64,000 bases of DNA from Burkholderia cenocepacia (GTDB lineage Bacteria > Pseudomonadota > Gammaproteobacteria > Burkholderiales > Burkholderiaceae), in assembly GCF_014211915.1 (NCBI RefSeq), contig NZ_CP060039.1:1178001-1242000 (forward strand). Reading direction: 5' to 3'. The notes below the pieces were generated by a model. The model worked only from the letters and a program-made list of their open reading frames with translations, had not been told where the DNA came from and did not search any database. The stretch's first letter is position 1; every line of letters starts with the position of its first letter. A program made the translations under genes and the position numbers. Positions 18,330 to 28,332 of this stretch are shown in pieces.

Positions 18330-19715
18330 TCATGCGTCCGCGCGCATCAGCGCCTCGATCTCGTCGGCCGCGACCGGCACGCCGCGCGTGATCAGCTCGC
18401 AGCCGTGCTCGCGCACGATCGCGTCGTCCTCGATGCGGATGCCGATGTTCCAGTACTCGGGCGGCACGTCGTCGGCCGCGCGCACGTACAGGCCGGGCTC
18501 GACGGTGAGCGTCATGCCGGGCTTCAGCGTGCGCCACGGTAGCGCGCCGTTGGCGTCGCGCGCGGCGAGTCGCTCGCGGTAGTCGCCGCAGTCGTGCACG
18601 TCCATCCCGAGCCAGTGGCCGGTGCGGTGCATGTAGAAGCGCGTGTACGCGCGCTCGGCGATCACGTCGTCGACGTTCGAGAAGCGCGTTTTCGGGATGA
18701 TGCCGGTGTCGAGCAGCCCCTGGGCGAGCACGCGTACGGCCGCGTCGTGCGGCGCCTCGAACGGCACGCCCGCGCGCGTCGCGTCGATCGCGGCCTGCTG
18801 CGCGGCGAGCACGATGTCGTACAGCGTACGCTGGGCGGGCGAGAAGCGGCCGTTGGCCGGGAACGTGCGCGTGATGTCCGACGCATAGCCGTCGAGTTCG
18901 CACGCGGCGTCGATCAGGATCAGGTCGCCGTCCCGCGCGGCCGCGTTACCGGCCGGGTAGTGCAGCACGCACGCATTCGCGCCGGCCGCGACGATCGAGC
19001 CGTACGCGGGCGCCTGCGCGCCGTGCTTGCGGAACAGGTACAGCAGCTCGGCCTCGAGCTCGTATTCGCGGATGCCCGGGCGGCACACCTGCATCGCGCG
19101 GCGGTGCGCGAGCGCGGAGATGTGCGCGGCGCGCATCATGATCGCGAGTTCGTGTTCGTCCTTCACGAGCCGCATGTCGTCGAGCAGCGGCGTGAGGTCG
19201 AGCAGCGCGTCCGGTGCGGCGACGCCCGCGCGTGCCTGCGCGCGCACCGCGTCGATCCAGCCGGCGAGCTGGCGCTCGAAGTCGGCCGATGCGCCGAACC
19301 GGTAGTGCACGGTGCCCGCATCGGCGAGCAGGCGCGGCATCTCGGTGTCGATCACGTCGGTCGCGAAGGCCGCGTCGAAGCCGAACGCGTCGCGCGCGGC
19401 GTCGGGGCCGTAGTGAAAGCCTTCCCAGATCTCGCGGTCGACGTTCCTGGCGCGGCAGAACAGGATCGATTCCGGCGCGCCGTGCGGCGCGGCCGCGTTC
19501 AGCACGAGCACGGCATCCGGCTCGGTGAAGCCCGTCAGGTAATGGAAGTAGCTGTCGAACCGGTACGGGTAGGCCGTATCGCGGTTGCGCAGCATTTCCG
19601 GCGCGGTGGGGACGATGGCGACGCCGCCGCCCGCGGCACGCAGTGCGGCAAGCACGCGTTCACGGCGCTGGCGGTAGACGTCGACGGCGATGGCGGTATC
19701 GAGGGGCGCATTCAT
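18330..19715 (-). CDS. pepP: Xaa-Pro aminopeptidase P
   Basis: Metallopeptidase removing N-terminal residues that precede proline. The 461-residue product has the N-terminal AMP_N domain followed by the M24 pita-bread domain. The dinuclear metal ligands appear in order: Asp in LILIDAACELDGYASDITRTF (two), His in HRTGHWLGMDVHD, Glu in LTVEPGLYV and Glu in GIRIEDDAIV. Start at 19715 (MNAPLDTAIAVDVYRQRR) is where family similarity begins. It is probably co-transcribed with ubiH. Confidence 0.96.
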   Translation of the reverse strand: MNAPLDTAIAVDVYRQRRERVLAALRAAGGGVAIVPTAPEMLRNRDTAYPYRFDSYFHYLTGFTEPDAVLVLNAAAPHGAPESILFCRARNVDREIWEGFHYGPDAARDAFGFDAAFATDVIDTEMPRLLADAGTVHYRFGASADFERQLAGWIDAVRAQARAGVAAPDALLDLTPLLDDMRLVKDEHELAIMMRAAHISALAHRRAMQVCRPGIREYELEAELLYLFRKHGAQAPAYGSIVAAGANACVLHYPAGNAAARDGDLILIDAACELDGYASDITRTFPANGRFSPAQRTLYDIVLAAQQAAIDATRAGVPFEAPHDAAVRVLAQGLLDTGIIPKTRFSNVDDVIAERAYTRFYMHRTGHWLGMDVHDCGDYRERLAARDANGALPWRTLKPGMTLTVEPGLYVRAADDVPPEYWNIGIRIEDDAIVREHGCELITRGVPVAADEIEALMRADA

Positions 19716-19899
19716 CGTGCGATTGTAGCGCCGCGCGACGCGGTGCGTGAGAGCAGGGCCCGAAGCCGCACCGGCCAAGGCCCGCGCGGCGGCTGTTGCA
19801 AACCATCCACAGGCCGGACGGGCGATTTTCTACCCGGCTGCACCGGCCGGTTATGATCGACGACAACGTATACTCCCGGCAGTTCCCTTGAAAAGGCAG

Positions 19900-20514
19900 A
19901 TGATGAAATTAATCGGTTCGCTCAGCAGCCCGTACGTCCGAAAGGCGCGGATCGTGCTTGCTGAAAAGAAGATCGACTACAAGCTGGAGCTCGAGGACGT
20001 GTGGGCGCCGGAGACGGATATTCATGCATCGAATCCGCTCGGCAAGGTCCCGTGCCTCGTGATGGAGGATGGTGCCGCGGTGTTCGATTCCCGCGTGATC
20101 TGCGAATACGTCGATACGCTGTCGCCGGTCGGCAAGCTGATTCCGCCGTCAGGCCGCGAGCGCGTCGAAGTGCGCTGCTGGGAAGCCCTGGGCGACGGCG
20201 TGCTCGACGCAGCCGTCGCGATCCGTCTCGAACACACGATGCGCGACGAGGCGCAGCGCAGCGCGAGCTGGATCGCGCGCCAGCAACGCAAGATCGACGA
20301 CGCGCTCGTCGCGATGTCGCAGGGTCTCGGCGGCAAGGCGTGGTGCGTCGGCAATCATTACACGCTCGCCGACATCGCACTCGGCTGCGCGCTCGGCTAC
20401 CTCGATTTCCGGATGCCCGAGCTCAACTGGCGCGATCGCCACCCGAATCTCGACAAGCACTTCGTGAAGCTGCTGCAGCGGCAATCGTTCGCCGATACGC
20501 TGCCGCAGAGCTGA
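19900..20514 (+). CDS. Glutathione S-transferase family protein (YibF-like)
   Basis: About 204 residues. An N-terminal thioredoxin-like domain contains the active-site region MKLIGSLSSPYVRKARIVL and the GSH-binding NPLGKVPCL with VFDSRVICEYVD. The alpha-helical C-terminal domain ends with the N-capping motif YTLADIALGCALGYLDFR. Overall it resembles E. coli YibF. Substrate is unknown. Tandem ATGs at 19900 and 19903 follow an AAAAGG sequence; either may be used. It is transcribed alone and ends at a bidirectional terminator. Confidence 0.92.
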   Translation: MMKLIGSLSSPYVRKARIVLAEKKIDYKLELEDVWAPETDIHASNPLGKVPCLVMEDGAAVFDSRVICEYVDTLSPVGKLIPPSGRERVEVRCWEALGDGVLDAAVAIRLEHTMRDEAQRSASWIARQQRKIDDALVAMSQGLGGKAWCVGNHYTLADIALGCALGYLDFRMPELNWRDRHPNLDKHFVKLLQRQSFADTLPQS

Positions 20515-20551
20515 GCCGCGGCCCGGTCATCACGCATTCGGCAGACGAAAG

Positions 20552-20580
20552 AAAAGCGCCCCGCGGGGCGCTTTTCTTTT
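20552..20580. terminator. Bidirectional intrinsic terminator
   Basis: The near-perfect palindrome AAAAGCGCCCCGCGGGGCGC continuing into CTTTTCTTTTT gives a GC stem flanked by A-rich and T-rich arms. It can end the plus-strand GST and the minus-strand glutamate-synthase-like gene. Confidence 0.88.
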
Positions 20581-20624
20581 TGCGGCGCAGGCCGCCCGCC
20601 GCCGGAGCGGGCCGGCCGCCTGCA

Positions 20625-22244
20625 TCAGTCGATCGACGCGTACACGGCCTCGCCGAGTGTGAACGAGTCGCTGCGCGCGATCGGCCACCACTTGTCGTAC
20701 AGCGAGAAGCCGCAGGTCTGGCCGTCGAGCAGCGCACCGGGTTTCAGGTATTTCAGCAGTTGCGACATCAGCCGCACCTCGTGCGGCGCGACCCGCTGCA
20801 CGATGTGATGCGCGCGCAGCTCGGACGGATGGGCGAGGCCGGCCGCCTGCACGAGTTCCTGCAGCGCATGCAGCGTATTGCGGTGGAAGTTGTATACGCG
20901 CTCGGCCTTGTCGGGCACGACGAGCGCACGCTGGCGCACCGGGTCCTGCGTCGCGACGCCGGTCGGGCAGCGGTCGGTGTGGCAGTGCTGCGCCTGGATG
21001 CAGCCGACCGCGAACATGAAGCCGCGCGCCGAGTTCACCCAGTCCGCGCCGATCGCGAGCGTGCGCGCGATGTCGAACGCGGTGATGATCTTGCCGCTCG
21101 CGCCGAGCTTCACGCGATCGCGCACGCCGATGCCGACGAGCGTGTTGTGCACGAGCAGCAGCCCTTCCTGCAGCGGGACGCCGACGTGGTCGGTGAATTC
21201 GAGCGGTGCCGCGCCGGTGCCGCCTTCCGCGCCGTCGACGACGATGAAGTCGGGCACGATGCCCGTCTCGAGCATCGCTTTCGCGATCCCGAAGAATTCC
21301 CACGGATGGCCGATGCACAGCTTGAAGCCGGTCGGCTTGCCGCCGGACAGCGTGCGCAGCCGCTCGACGAATTCGAGCAGCCCGCGCGGCGTCGAGAATT
21401 CCGAGTGCGTCGCGGGCGAGATGCAGTCCTTGCCCATCGGCACGCCGCGCGTCTCGGCGATTTCCGGCGTGATCTTCGCGGCCGGCAGCACGCCGCCGTG
21501 GCCGGGCTTCGCGCCTTGCGACAGCTTCACCTCGATCATCTTGACCTGCGGATCGGCGGCCTGCTTCGCGAACTTGTCGGGGTTGAACGTGCCGTCGTCG
21601 TTGCGGCAGCCGAAGTAGCCGGACGCGATTTCCCAGATGATGTCGCCGCCGTTCTCGCGGTGGTACTTCGACAGCGAGCCTTCGCCGGTGTCGTGCGCGA
21701 AGCCGCCTTTCTTCGCGCCGAGGTTCAGCGAGCGGATCGCGTTCGCGGACAGCGAGCCGAAGCTCATCGCCGAGATGTTGAAGATCGAAATGTCGTACGG
21801 TTGCGCGCGATTCGCGCCGACGCGGATGCGGAAATCGTGGTTCGGCAGCTTCGTCGGCGCGAGCGAATGGCTGATCCATTCGTGCGCGACGGCCTTCACG
21901 TTCAGCTCGGTGCCGTACGGGCGGTTGTCGGCGACGTTCTTCGCGCGCTGGTAGACGAGGCTGCGCTGCGCACGCGAGAACGGCTTCTCGTCGGTGTCGT
22001 CCTCGACGAAGTACTGGCGGATTTCAGGTCGGATGAATTCGAACAGGAAGCGGAAGTGGCCCCAGAGCGGGTAGTTCCGCAGGATCGCGTGGCGATCCTG
22101 GTTCAGGTCGTACAGGCCGAGCGCGACGAGGGCGATGGGGAGGATGATCCACAGCCACGAAAGCACGTGGATCGACGCGAGTGCGGCCGCGGCGACGAGC
22201 AGCAGGACAGCACACCACATCGCGAGGTAGCGTCTTGAAAGCAT
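20625..22244 (-). CDS. FMN-binding glutamate synthase family protein, membrane-anchored
   Basis: A 539-residue protein with two adjacent hydrophobic segments at the N terminus (MWCAVLLLVAAAALASIHVL and SWLWIILPIALVALGLY) followed by the FMN/[3Fe-4S] TIM-barrel domain of glutamate synthase. Recognisable parts are ISAMSFGSLSANAIRSLN, GEGSLSKYHRENGGDIIWEI, KPGHGGVLPAAKIT, DFIVVDGAEGGTGAAPLEF and the cluster cysteines in CIQAQHCHTDRCPTGVATQD. The glutaminase and central domains of GltB are absent. I start at MLSRRY (22244), which has GGAG upstream; the frame is open further. Substrate is unknown; the membrane anchor suggests a quinone- or ferredoxin-linked role, which is inference. Confidence 0.88.
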   Translation of the reverse strand: MLSRRYLAMWCAVLLLVAAAALASIHVLSWLWIILPIALVALGLYDLNQDRHAILRNYPLWGHFRFLFEFIRPEIRQYFVEDDTDEKPFSRAQRSLVYQRAKNVADNRPYGTELNVKAVAHEWISHSLAPTKLPNHDFRIRVGANRAQPYDISIFNISAMSFGSLSANAIRSLNLGAKKGGFAHDTGEGSLSKYHRENGGDIIWEIASGYFGCRNDDGTFNPDKFAKQAADPQVKMIEVKLSQGAKPGHGGVLPAAKITPEIAETRGVPMGKDCISPATHSEFSTPRGLLEFVERLRTLSGGKPTGFKLCIGHPWEFFGIAKAMLETGIVPDFIVVDGAEGGTGAAPLEFTDHVGVPLQEGLLLVHNTLVGIGVRDRVKLGASGKIITAFDIARTLAIGADWVNSARGFMFAVGCIQAQHCHTDRCPTGVATQDPVRQRALVVPDKAERVYNFHRNTLHALQELVQAAGLAHPSELRAHHIVQRVAPHEVRLMSQLLKYLKPGALLDGQTCGFSLYDKWWPIARSDSFTLGEAVYASID

Positions 22245-22361
22245 GGGGACTCCGTAAGAATTCTGAAATGCCGCCATGCGTACGCTGCGAAGACGGCACC
22301 CGCGCCCGGCGGAATCGTGCTCTGCCGGGCGCGGGTGCCGCAAGTCTAAACCGAATGGATG

Positions 22362-23516
22362 TCAGCGTGCTTCGGCGAGCGCCGGCGCGTGGGCCGCAGC
22401 CTGACCGGGCTGGCCAGTGGCCGCGGATTCGATGATGCCGCCGCCGAGGCAGATCTCGCCGTCGTACAGCACGGCCGACTGGCCGGGCGTGACGGCCCAC
22501 TGCGCGTCGTCGAACGCGAGCGAGAAGCGCGCTTCGCCTGCCGGGCCGGCAGCCGCCGCGCCGAACACGCACGCCGCATCGGCCTGCCGGTAGCGTGTCT
22601 TCGCGCCGCACGCGAAGCCGTCCGCCGGCGGTTCGCCGGCGACCCAGCTCACGTTGCCGGCGACGAGCTCGCGCGACAACAGCCATGGATGATCGTGGCC
22701 CTGCACGACGTACAGCGTGTTCGACGCGATGTCCTTCGCGGCGACGAACCACGGCTCGCCGCTGCCGCTCTTGCTGCCGCCGAGGCCGATACCCTTGCGC
22801 TGGCCGAACGTGTAGAACGCGAGGCCGATGTGCTCGCCGACCACCTTGCCGTCGGGCGTCTTCATCGGGCCGGGTTTGGTCGGAAGATAGCGGTTCAGGA
22901 AATCGCGGAACGGCCGTTCGCCGATGAAGCAGATGCCGGTCGAATCCTTCTTCTTCGCGTTCGGCAGCCCGATCTGCGCGGCGATCTCGCGCACCTTCGT
23001 CTTCGGGATCTCGCCGAGCGGGAACATCGTCTTCGACAGTTGCGCCTGGTTCAGCCGGTGCAGGAAGTACGACTGGTCTTTCGTGTGATCGAAAGCTTTC
23101 AGCAGTTCGAAACGCCCGTCGCGTTCGCGCACGCGCGCATAGTGGCCGGTCGCGATCATTTCCGCGTCGAGCGACATCGCGTGGTCGAGGAACGCCTTGA
23201 ACTTGATCTCGGCGTTGCACAGCACGTCCGGGTTCGGCGTGCGGCCGGCCGAGTATTCGCGCAGGAACTCGGCGAACACGCGGTCCTTGTATTCCGCGGC
23301 GAAGTTGACGGCTTCCACGTCGATGCCGATCAGGTCGGCCACCGACACGACGTCGATCCAGTCCTGGCGCGTCGAGCAGTACTCGCCGTCGTCGTCGTCT
23401 TCCCAGTTCTTCATGAACAGGCCGACCACGTCGTAGCCCTGTTCCTTCAGCAGCCACGCGGTCACCGACGAATCGACGCCGCCCGACATGCCCACCACTA
23501 CACGGCGCTTGCTCAT
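22362..23516 (-). CDS. mnmA: tRNA-specific 2-thiouridylase MnmA
   Basis: ATP-dependent thiolation of wobble uridine 34 in tRNA Lys, Glu and Gln, receiving sulfur from the Tus relay. The PP-loop [18 protein letters not shown] is at the N terminus. The catalytic cysteines lie in [12 protein letters not shown] and [12 protein letters not shown]. Length of 384 residues is normal. Start at 23516 ([13 protein letters not shown]) overlaps the stop of the Nudix gene by four bases, so translation is probably coupled. Confidence 0.97.
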   Translation of the reverse strand: MSKRRVVVGMSGGVDSSVTAWLLKEQGYDVVGLFMKNWEDDDDGEYCSTRQDWIDVVSVADLIGIDVEAVNFAAEYKDRVFAEFLREYSAGRTPNPDVLCNAEIKFKAFLDHAMSLDAEMIATGHYARVRERDGRFELLKAFDHTKDQSYFLHRLNQAQLSKTMFPLGEIPKTKVREIAAQIGLPNAKKKDSTGICFIGERPFRDFLNRYLPTKPGPMKTPDGKVVGEHIGLAFYTFGQRKGIGLGGSKSGSGEPWFVAAKDIASNTLYVVQGHDHPWLLSRELVAGNVSWVAGEPPADGFACGAKTRYRQADAACVFGAAAAGPAGEARFSLAFDDAQWAVTPGQSAVLYDGEICLGGGIIESAATGQPGQAAAHAPALAEAR

Positions 23517-24022
23517 TTGCTGACCGCCTGACGTTCGAATGCCTCGGGGCGCGGGGCGACCGAATGCGTGTGCACGAAATCGAGCGGAACGCGCCGCCCG
23601 GCGAGATAGTCGTCGACGCAGCGCATCACCGCGGGCGAACGATGGCGCTCGCTGCAGGCGCGCAGCTCGTCGGCCGTCATCCACAGCGTGCGCACGATGC
23701 CGTCGTCGAGCACGTGGCCCGCGATCGGTTCGCCGGCCGTGCCGCAGAACGTGAAGCGCAGGTAGGTCGCGCCGGCGCTGCCGGGGCGCTCGTAGTGCGC
23801 GAGATAGACGCCGACGAGTGCGTCGGGCGTGAACGGGTGCGCGGTTTCCTCGAGCGTTTCGCGGATCACGGCGTCGGCCAGCGTTTCGCCGGCTTCCAGA
23901 TGACCGGCCGGCTGGTTGATGCGCAGGCCCGTCGAGGTTTCTTCCTCGATCACGAGAAAGCGGCCGGCGCGCTCGACGAGCGCGGCGACCGTCACATGCG
24001 GGGTCCAGAGTTCGGGTTTCAT
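23513..24022 (-). CDS. nudJ: Nudix hydrolase, NudJ-like
   Basis: A 169-residue Nudix protein; the Nudix box reads [20 protein letters not shown] (Gly-x5-Glu-x7-Arg-Glu-x2-Glu-Glu), with complete metal-binding glutamates. The adjacency to mnmA is the same as in E. coli, where NudJ (YmfB), a phosphatase acting on thiamine-pyrophosphate precursors and nucleotides, lies next to mnmA. The symbol is therefore supported by sequence type and synteny, but substrate is inferred. Start at [15 protein letters not shown] (24022); a Met three codons earlier is possible. Confidence 0.88.
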   Translation of the reverse strand: MKPELWTPHVTVAALVERAGRFLVIEEETSTGLRINQPAGHLEAGETLADAVIRETLEETAHPFTPDALVGVYLAHYERPGSAGATYLRFTFCGTAGEPIAGHVLDDGIVRTLWMTADELRACSERHRSPAVMRCVDDYLAGRRVPLDFVHTHSVAPRPEAFERQAVSK

Positions 24023-24300
24023 GGTCGGCATTTTACCGGTTGCGCCCGAACGCTGCCGGCCGTCTGGTTAGACGAATCCGACCCTCGGAGTTCATCCGTC
24101 CGGGCGCGGCGCGACGGCACGGACCAAACGGATGTCGCATTCGAGCACGGTCGTGCGGAAAGTGCTGGCGGGGGCATCGCTTTCGGTTAAAGTGCAGCGT
24201 GAAAGCCGTTGCTCGTGAGCCGGTAAGTCAGCCTGTCCGGCTCGTTGCGCAGTAAAGAACGCAAGAAAAGAAATACTGACAATGACTGGAGGAACTGACG
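24023..24300. other. Divergent intergenic region upstream of pntAA
   Basis: No gene seen. It contains an inverted repeat GAGCCGG (24217-24223) / CCGGCTC (24237-24243), about 58 bases before pntAA, which would form a hairpin in the leader. A GGAGG ribosome binding site precedes the ATG at 24301. Promoters for the pnt operon and for nudJ-mnmA must lie here, but I see no convincing -35/-10 pair. Confidence 0.45.
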
Positions 24301-25440
24301 ATGCATATTGGAGTGCCTGCTGAAACGCGGGCCAACGAGGCGCGCGTGGCTGCGACGCCGGAAACCGTGAAGAAATACGCGGCGGCCGGCCATCGGGTCA
24401 GTATCGCGAAAGGGGCCGGCAGTGCAGCCAGCTATCCCGATGAAGCCTATGTGGCCGCCGGCGCCGAATTGACCGACCAGTCGGCCGCTTTTGCCGCCGA
24501 CCTCGTGCTGAAGGTCCAGGCGCCCACCGATGCCGAACTGCCGTTGCTCAAGCGCGGCGCCGTGCTGGTCGGCATGCTCGAGCCGTTCAACGGCGAGCAG
24601 GCGGCGCAACTTGCCGCGGCCGGCGTGACCGGTTTCGCGCTCGAGGCCGCGCCGCGCACCACGCGTGCACAGAGTCTCGACGTGCTGTCGTCGCAGGCGA
24701 ACATCGCCGGCTACAAGGCCGTGCTGGTGGCCGCGTCGCTGTATCCGCGCTTCATGCCGATGCTGATGACGGCCGCGGGCACCGTGAAGGCGGCGCGCGT
24801 GCTGATTCTCGGCGCGGGCGTCGCGGGCCTGCAGGCGATCGCGACCGCGAAGCGGCTGGGCGCGGTGATCGAGGCGTCCGACGTGCGGCCGGCCGTGAAG
24901 GAGCAGATCGAGTCGCTCGGCGCGAAATTCCTCGACGTCCCGTTCGAAACCGACGAAGAGCGCGAAGCTGCGCAGGGCGTCGGCGGCTATGCGCGCCCGA
25001 TGCCGCCGTCGTGGCTCGGCCGCCAGGCCGCGCTCGTGCACGAACGCGCGAAGCAGGCCGACATCGTGATCACCACCGCGCTGATTCCCGGCCGCCCGGC
25101 GCCGACGCTGATCTCGGTCGACACAGCGCAGTCGATGAAGCCCGGCTCGGTGCTCGTCGATCTCGCGGCCGGCCGCGGCCCGGAAGTCGACGGCCGCAAG
25201 GGCGGCAACTGCCCGCTGACCGTCGCCGACCAGGTGATCGTGCACAACGGCGTGACGATCGCCGGCTACACGAACCTCGCGTCGATGGTCGCGTCGGACG
25301 CGTCGGCGCTGTATGCACGCAACCTGCTCGACTTCCTGAAGCTGATCGTCACGAAGGAAGGCACGCTGAACATCGACCTGACCGACGACATCGTCGCCGC
25401 GACGCTGCTGTGTCGCGACGGCGAGCTCACGCGCAAATAA
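24301..25440 (+). CDS. pntAA: NAD(P) transhydrogenase subunit alpha, part 1
   Basis: Soluble NAD(H)-binding domain (dI) of the proton-translocating transhydrogenase, which makes NADPH from NADH using the proton gradient. The 379-residue protein begins [20 protein letters not shown], shares the alanine-dehydrogenase-like fold, has nucleotide-binding [22 protein letters not shown], and ends after [21 protein letters not shown]. coli has this domain fused to membrane helices in PntA; here it is split, with the helices in the next gene 11 bp downstream. Confidence 0.95.
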   Translation: MHIGVPAETRANEARVAATPETVKKYAAAGHRVSIAKGAGSAASYPDEAYVAAGAELTDQSAAFAADLVLKVQAPTDAELPLLKRGAVLVGMLEPFNGEQAAQLAAAGVTGFALEAAPRTTRAQSLDVLSSQANIAGYKAVLVAASLYPRFMPMLMTAAGTVKAARVLILGAGVAGLQAIATAKRLGAVIEASDVRPAVKEQIESLGAKFLDVPFETDEEREAAQGVGGYARPMPPSWLGRQAALVHERAKQADIVITTALIPGRPAPTLISVDTAQSMKPGSVLVDLAAGRGPEVDGRKGGNCPLTVADQVIVHNGVTIAGYTNLASMVASDASALYARNLLDFLKLIVTKEGTLNIDLTDDIVAATLLCRDGELTRK

Positions 25441-25451
25441 CGGAGGAGACC

Positions 25452-25778
25452 ATGGAAGTCATCAATCACACGGTGATCAACGTGATCATCTTCGTGCTGG
25501 CGGTGTACGTCGGCTACCATGTCGTCTGGAACGTCACGCCGGCGCTGCATACGCCGCTGATGGCCGTGACCAACGCGATCTCGGCGATCGTGATCATCGG
25601 CGCGATGCTCGCGGCCGCGCTTACCGTCGGCGCGACCGGCAAGTTCTTCGGCACGCTCGCGGTCGCGCTCGCGGCCGTCAACGTGTTCGGCGGCTTTCTC
25701 GTGACGAGGCGCATGCTCGAGATGTTCCGCAAGAAGGAGCCCAAGCGTGTCGAGGGCGGCAAGGAGGGCGCGCGATGA
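25452..25778 (+). CDS. pntAB: NAD(P) transhydrogenase subunit alpha, part 2 (membrane)
   Basis: A 108-residue membrane subunit with about three hydrophobic helices ([58 protein letters not shown]) and a basic C-terminal tail. It corresponds to the membrane part (dII) of E. coli PntA. It has a GGAGGAG ribosome binding site and overlaps the pntB start by four bases (ATGA). Confidence 0.94.
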   Translation: MEVINHTVINVIIFVLAVYVGYHVVWNVTPALHTPLMAVTNAISAIVIIGAMLAAALTVGATGKFFGTLAVALAAVNVFGGFLVTRRMLEMFRKKEPKRVEGGKEGAR

Positions 25779-27229
25779 GCATGAACGTCGTTACGCTGCT
25801 GTACCTCGTCGCGTCGGTGTGCTTCATCCAGGCGCTGAAGGGGCTGTCGAACCCGAAGAGCGCGCGGCGCGGCAACCTGTTCGGGATGGTCGGGATGGCC
25901 ATCGCGATCCTCACGACCCTCGCGCTGATCGTCAAGCAGGCCGCGTGGCTCGGCGCGAACCTGCCGCTCGGCCTCGCGCTCGTGCTCGGCGCGCTGATCG
26001 TCGGCGGGGGTGTCGGGGCATTCGTCGCCGCGCGCGTCGAGATGACGAAGATGCCGGAACTCGTCGCGGCGATGCACTCGCTGATCGGTCTCGCGGCCGT
26101 GTGCATCGCGTATGCGGTCGTGTCGGAGCCGGAAGCGTTCGGGCTCGTGCCGCAGGACGCGGTGTCGTCGAGCTTCATCCCGTACGGCAACCGCGTCGAG
26201 CTGTTCATCGGCACGTTCGTCGGCGCGATCACGTTCTCCGGGTCGGTGATCGCGTTCGGCAAGCTGTCGGGCAAGTACAAGTTCCGGCTGTTCCAGGGCG
26301 CGCCGGTCGTGTACGCGGGCCAGCACCTGATCAACCTGATGCTCGCGATCGCGATGCTCGGCTTCGGCATCCTGTTCTTCATCACGCAGGCGTGGCTGCC
26401 GTTCATCATCATGACGGCGATCGCGTTCGTGCTCGGCGTGCTGATCATCATCCCGATCGGCGGCGCGGACATGCCGGTGGTCGTGTCGATGCTGAACTCG
26501 TACTCGGGGTGGGCCGCGGCCGGCATCGGCTTCTCGCTGAACAACGCGATGCTGATCATCGCCGGCTCGCTGGTCGGCTCGTCGGGTGCGATCCTGTCGT
26601 ACATCATGTGCCACGCGATGAACCGCTCGTTCTTCAACGTGATCCTCGGCGGGTTCGGCGGGGAAGCCGCGGCCGGCGGCGCGGCGGGCGCGCAGGAGCA
26701 GCGGCCGGTGAAGTCGGGCTCGGCCGACGACGCGGCGTTCATGCTCGGCAACGCGGAATCGGTCGTGATCGTGCCGGGTTACGGCCTTGCCGTCGCCCGC
26801 GCGCAGCACGCGCTGAAGGAGCTGACCGACAAGCTGGTCGAGAAGGGCATCGACGTGAAGTACGCGATCCACCCGGTCGCGGGGCGGATGCCGGGCCACA
26901 TGAACGTGCTGCTCGCGGAAGCGGAAGTGCCGTACGAGATCGTGCACGAGATGGAGGACATCAACGGCGAATTCGGCCAGGTGGACGTGGTGCTCGTGCT
27001 CGGCGCGAACGATGTCGTGAACCCGGCCGCGAAGAACGATCCGAAATCGCCGATCGCGGGGATGCCGATCATCGAGGCGTACAAGGCGCGCACGGTGATC
27101 GTCAACAAGCGCTCGATGGCGGCCGGCTACGCGGGCCTCGACAACGACCTGTTCTACATGGACAAGACGATGATGGTGTTCGGCGATGCGAAGAAGGTCA
27201 TCGAGGACATGGTGAAGGCCGTCGAGTAA
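25775..27229 (+). CDS. pntB: NAD(P) transhydrogenase subunit beta
   Basis: A 484-residue subunit with about eight or nine membrane helices (dII) in the first 300 residues, then the soluble NADP(H)-binding domain dIII. The dIII fingerprint is [40 protein letters not shown] and [14 protein letters not shown] follow. The proton-channel histidine is expected in the first membrane half. It overlaps pntAB and completes the operon. Confidence 0.96.
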   Translation: MSMNVVTLLYLVASVCFIQALKGLSNPKSARRGNLFGMVGMAIAILTTLALIVKQAAWLGANLPLGLALVLGALIVGGGVGAFVAARVEMTKMPELVAAMHSLIGLAAVCIAYAVVSEPEAFGLVPQDAVSSSFIPYGNRVELFIGTFVGAITFSGSVIAFGKLSGKYKFRLFQGAPVVYAGQHLINLMLAIAMLGFGILFFITQAWLPFIIMTAIAFVLGVLIIIPIGGADMPVVVSMLNSYSGWAAAGIGFSLNNAMLIIAGSLVGSSGAILSYIMCHAMNRSFFNVILGGFGGEAAAGGAAGAQEQRPVKSGSADDAAFMLGNAESVVIVPGYGLAVARAQHALKELTDKLVEKGIDVKYAIHPVAGRMPGHMNVLLAEAEVPYEIVHEMEDINGEFGQVDVVLVLGANDVVNPAAKNDPKSPIAGMPIIEAYKARTVIVNKRSMAAGYAGLDNDLFYMDKTMMVFGDAKKVIEDMVKAVE

Positions 27230-27287
27230 CGCAGGCCCTCGGCTACGCGGCGCCCGCTTCGATGCGCGGGCGCCGCGCCTCCGGACA

Positions 27288-27323
27288 GGCCCGACCGGTA
27301 CAAGAAGCCGGCCGGGCCTTTTT
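27288..27323 (+). terminator. Intrinsic terminator of the pnt operon
   Basis: Stem GGCCCGACCGG (27288-27298) pairs with CCGGCCGGGCC (27308-27318) with one A-C mismatch, followed by five T residues. Confidence 0.8.
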
Positions 27324-28243
27324 CATGGGGTGACGAGGCGTGCGACGCAGGCGGCGATCGCGTCGCGTACGCGCACGATCGCCGGGTCGCGCTGCGTGCT
27401 CGTGCGCCAGCCGATTTCGACCGGATAGCGCGGCAGGTCGATCGGGCACGCGAGGGCACGCAGCGAGGTTGCTTGCGCGATCGCATGCGCCGCATGAGCG
27501 GGAATCGTCGCGACCGCGTCGGAGCCGGCGAGCAGGTACGGCAGCGCGGCGAAATGCGTGGTCGATGCCGCGACGCGCCGCTTGTGGCCAAGCGCGGCCA
27601 GCGCCTCGTCGACGATCCCGATCACGCCGCCCGACGACACGAGCAGATGGTCGCGCCGCAGGAACTCGGCGAGCGTCAGCGTGCGCGGCGCCCGCGCGCG
27701 GCCGGCCGGATCGATCAGGCACGCATAGCCGCCGGTCGCGACCGCGCGCCGGCTGAGCCCGTTCGCCGAGAATCCGCCCGACGCGATCGCGAGGTCGATG
27801 CCGTGCCGCAGCAGCGCGTCGCCGGCGATGCCGCTGTGGGTCTGCCGGAAGATCAGCCGGATGCCGGCGGCTTCGTGCGCGACCGCATCGATCAGCGCGC
27901 GGCCGAGCGCGATCTCGAAATCGTCGGACATCCCGATCGAAATCGTGCGGCCGACGCGGTCGCCGCCATCGGCCGCGATCGCGAGGCTTTCGCGGCAGCG
28001 GTCGAGCGCATCGGACAGGATCGGCTTCAGTTCGTCCGCGCGCGGCGTCGGCGCGAGCCCGCGGCCGGTGCGCACGAACAGCGGATCGGCATAGATCACG
28101 CGCAGCCGCCCGAGCGCCGCGCTGACCGCCGACTGCGTGAGGTCGAGCCGCAGCGCCGCGCGGCTCGCGCCGCCTTCCTCGTACAGCGCCTCGAACACCT
28201 TCAGCAGGTTCAGGTCGAGGCCGGCGATATCATCCACATTCAT
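27323..28243 (-). CDS. LysR-family transcriptional regulator
   Basis: A 306-residue LysR-type regulator. The N-terminal helix-turn-helix spans about residues 9-66 (LDLNLLKVFEALYEEGGASRAALRL then TQSAVSAALGRLRVIYADPLF) and is followed by a periplasmic-binding-protein-like effector domain (TISIGMSDDFEIALGRALIDA). NodD/LinR-like openings such as LDLNLLKVFEALY are common in Burkholderia. It diverges from the nitrilase gene across 89 bp, so it very probably controls it. The effector is unknown. Confidence 0.92.
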   Translation of the reverse strand: MNVDDIAGLDLNLLKVFEALYEEGGASRAALRLDLTQSAVSAALGRLRVIYADPLFVRTGRGLAPTPRADELKPILSDALDRCRESLAIAADGGDRVGRTISIGMSDDFEIALGRALIDAVAHEAAGIRLIFRQTHSGIAGDALLRHGIDLAIASGGFSANGLSRRAVATGGYACLIDPAGRARAPRTLTLAEFLRRDHLLVSSGGVIGIVDEALAALGHKRRVAASTTHFAALPYLLAGSDAVATIPAHAAHAIAQATSLRALACPIDLPRYPVEIGWRTSTQRDPAIVRVRDAIAACVARLVTP

Positions 28244-28256
28244 GTCAGTTATCGTT

Positions 28257-28286
28257 ATATCGATTTGATCGATGAAATGATATCGA
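28257..28286. promoter_or_regulatory. Candidate LysR operator between regulator and nitrilase
   Basis: The divergent gap holds ATATCGA twice in direct orientation (28257-28263 and 28280-28286, 23 bp apart, about two helical turns). It also contains the inverted repeat TCGAT-TTG-ATCGA (28260-28272). This A+T-rich, partially dyadic cluster is the expected shape of a LysR binding region. No experimental motif is available for this regulator. Confidence 0.5.
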
Positions 28287-28332
28287 CAAAGATGGCGTCA
28301 TCCCATTCACCGCATTCACCGGAGACGCCTTC

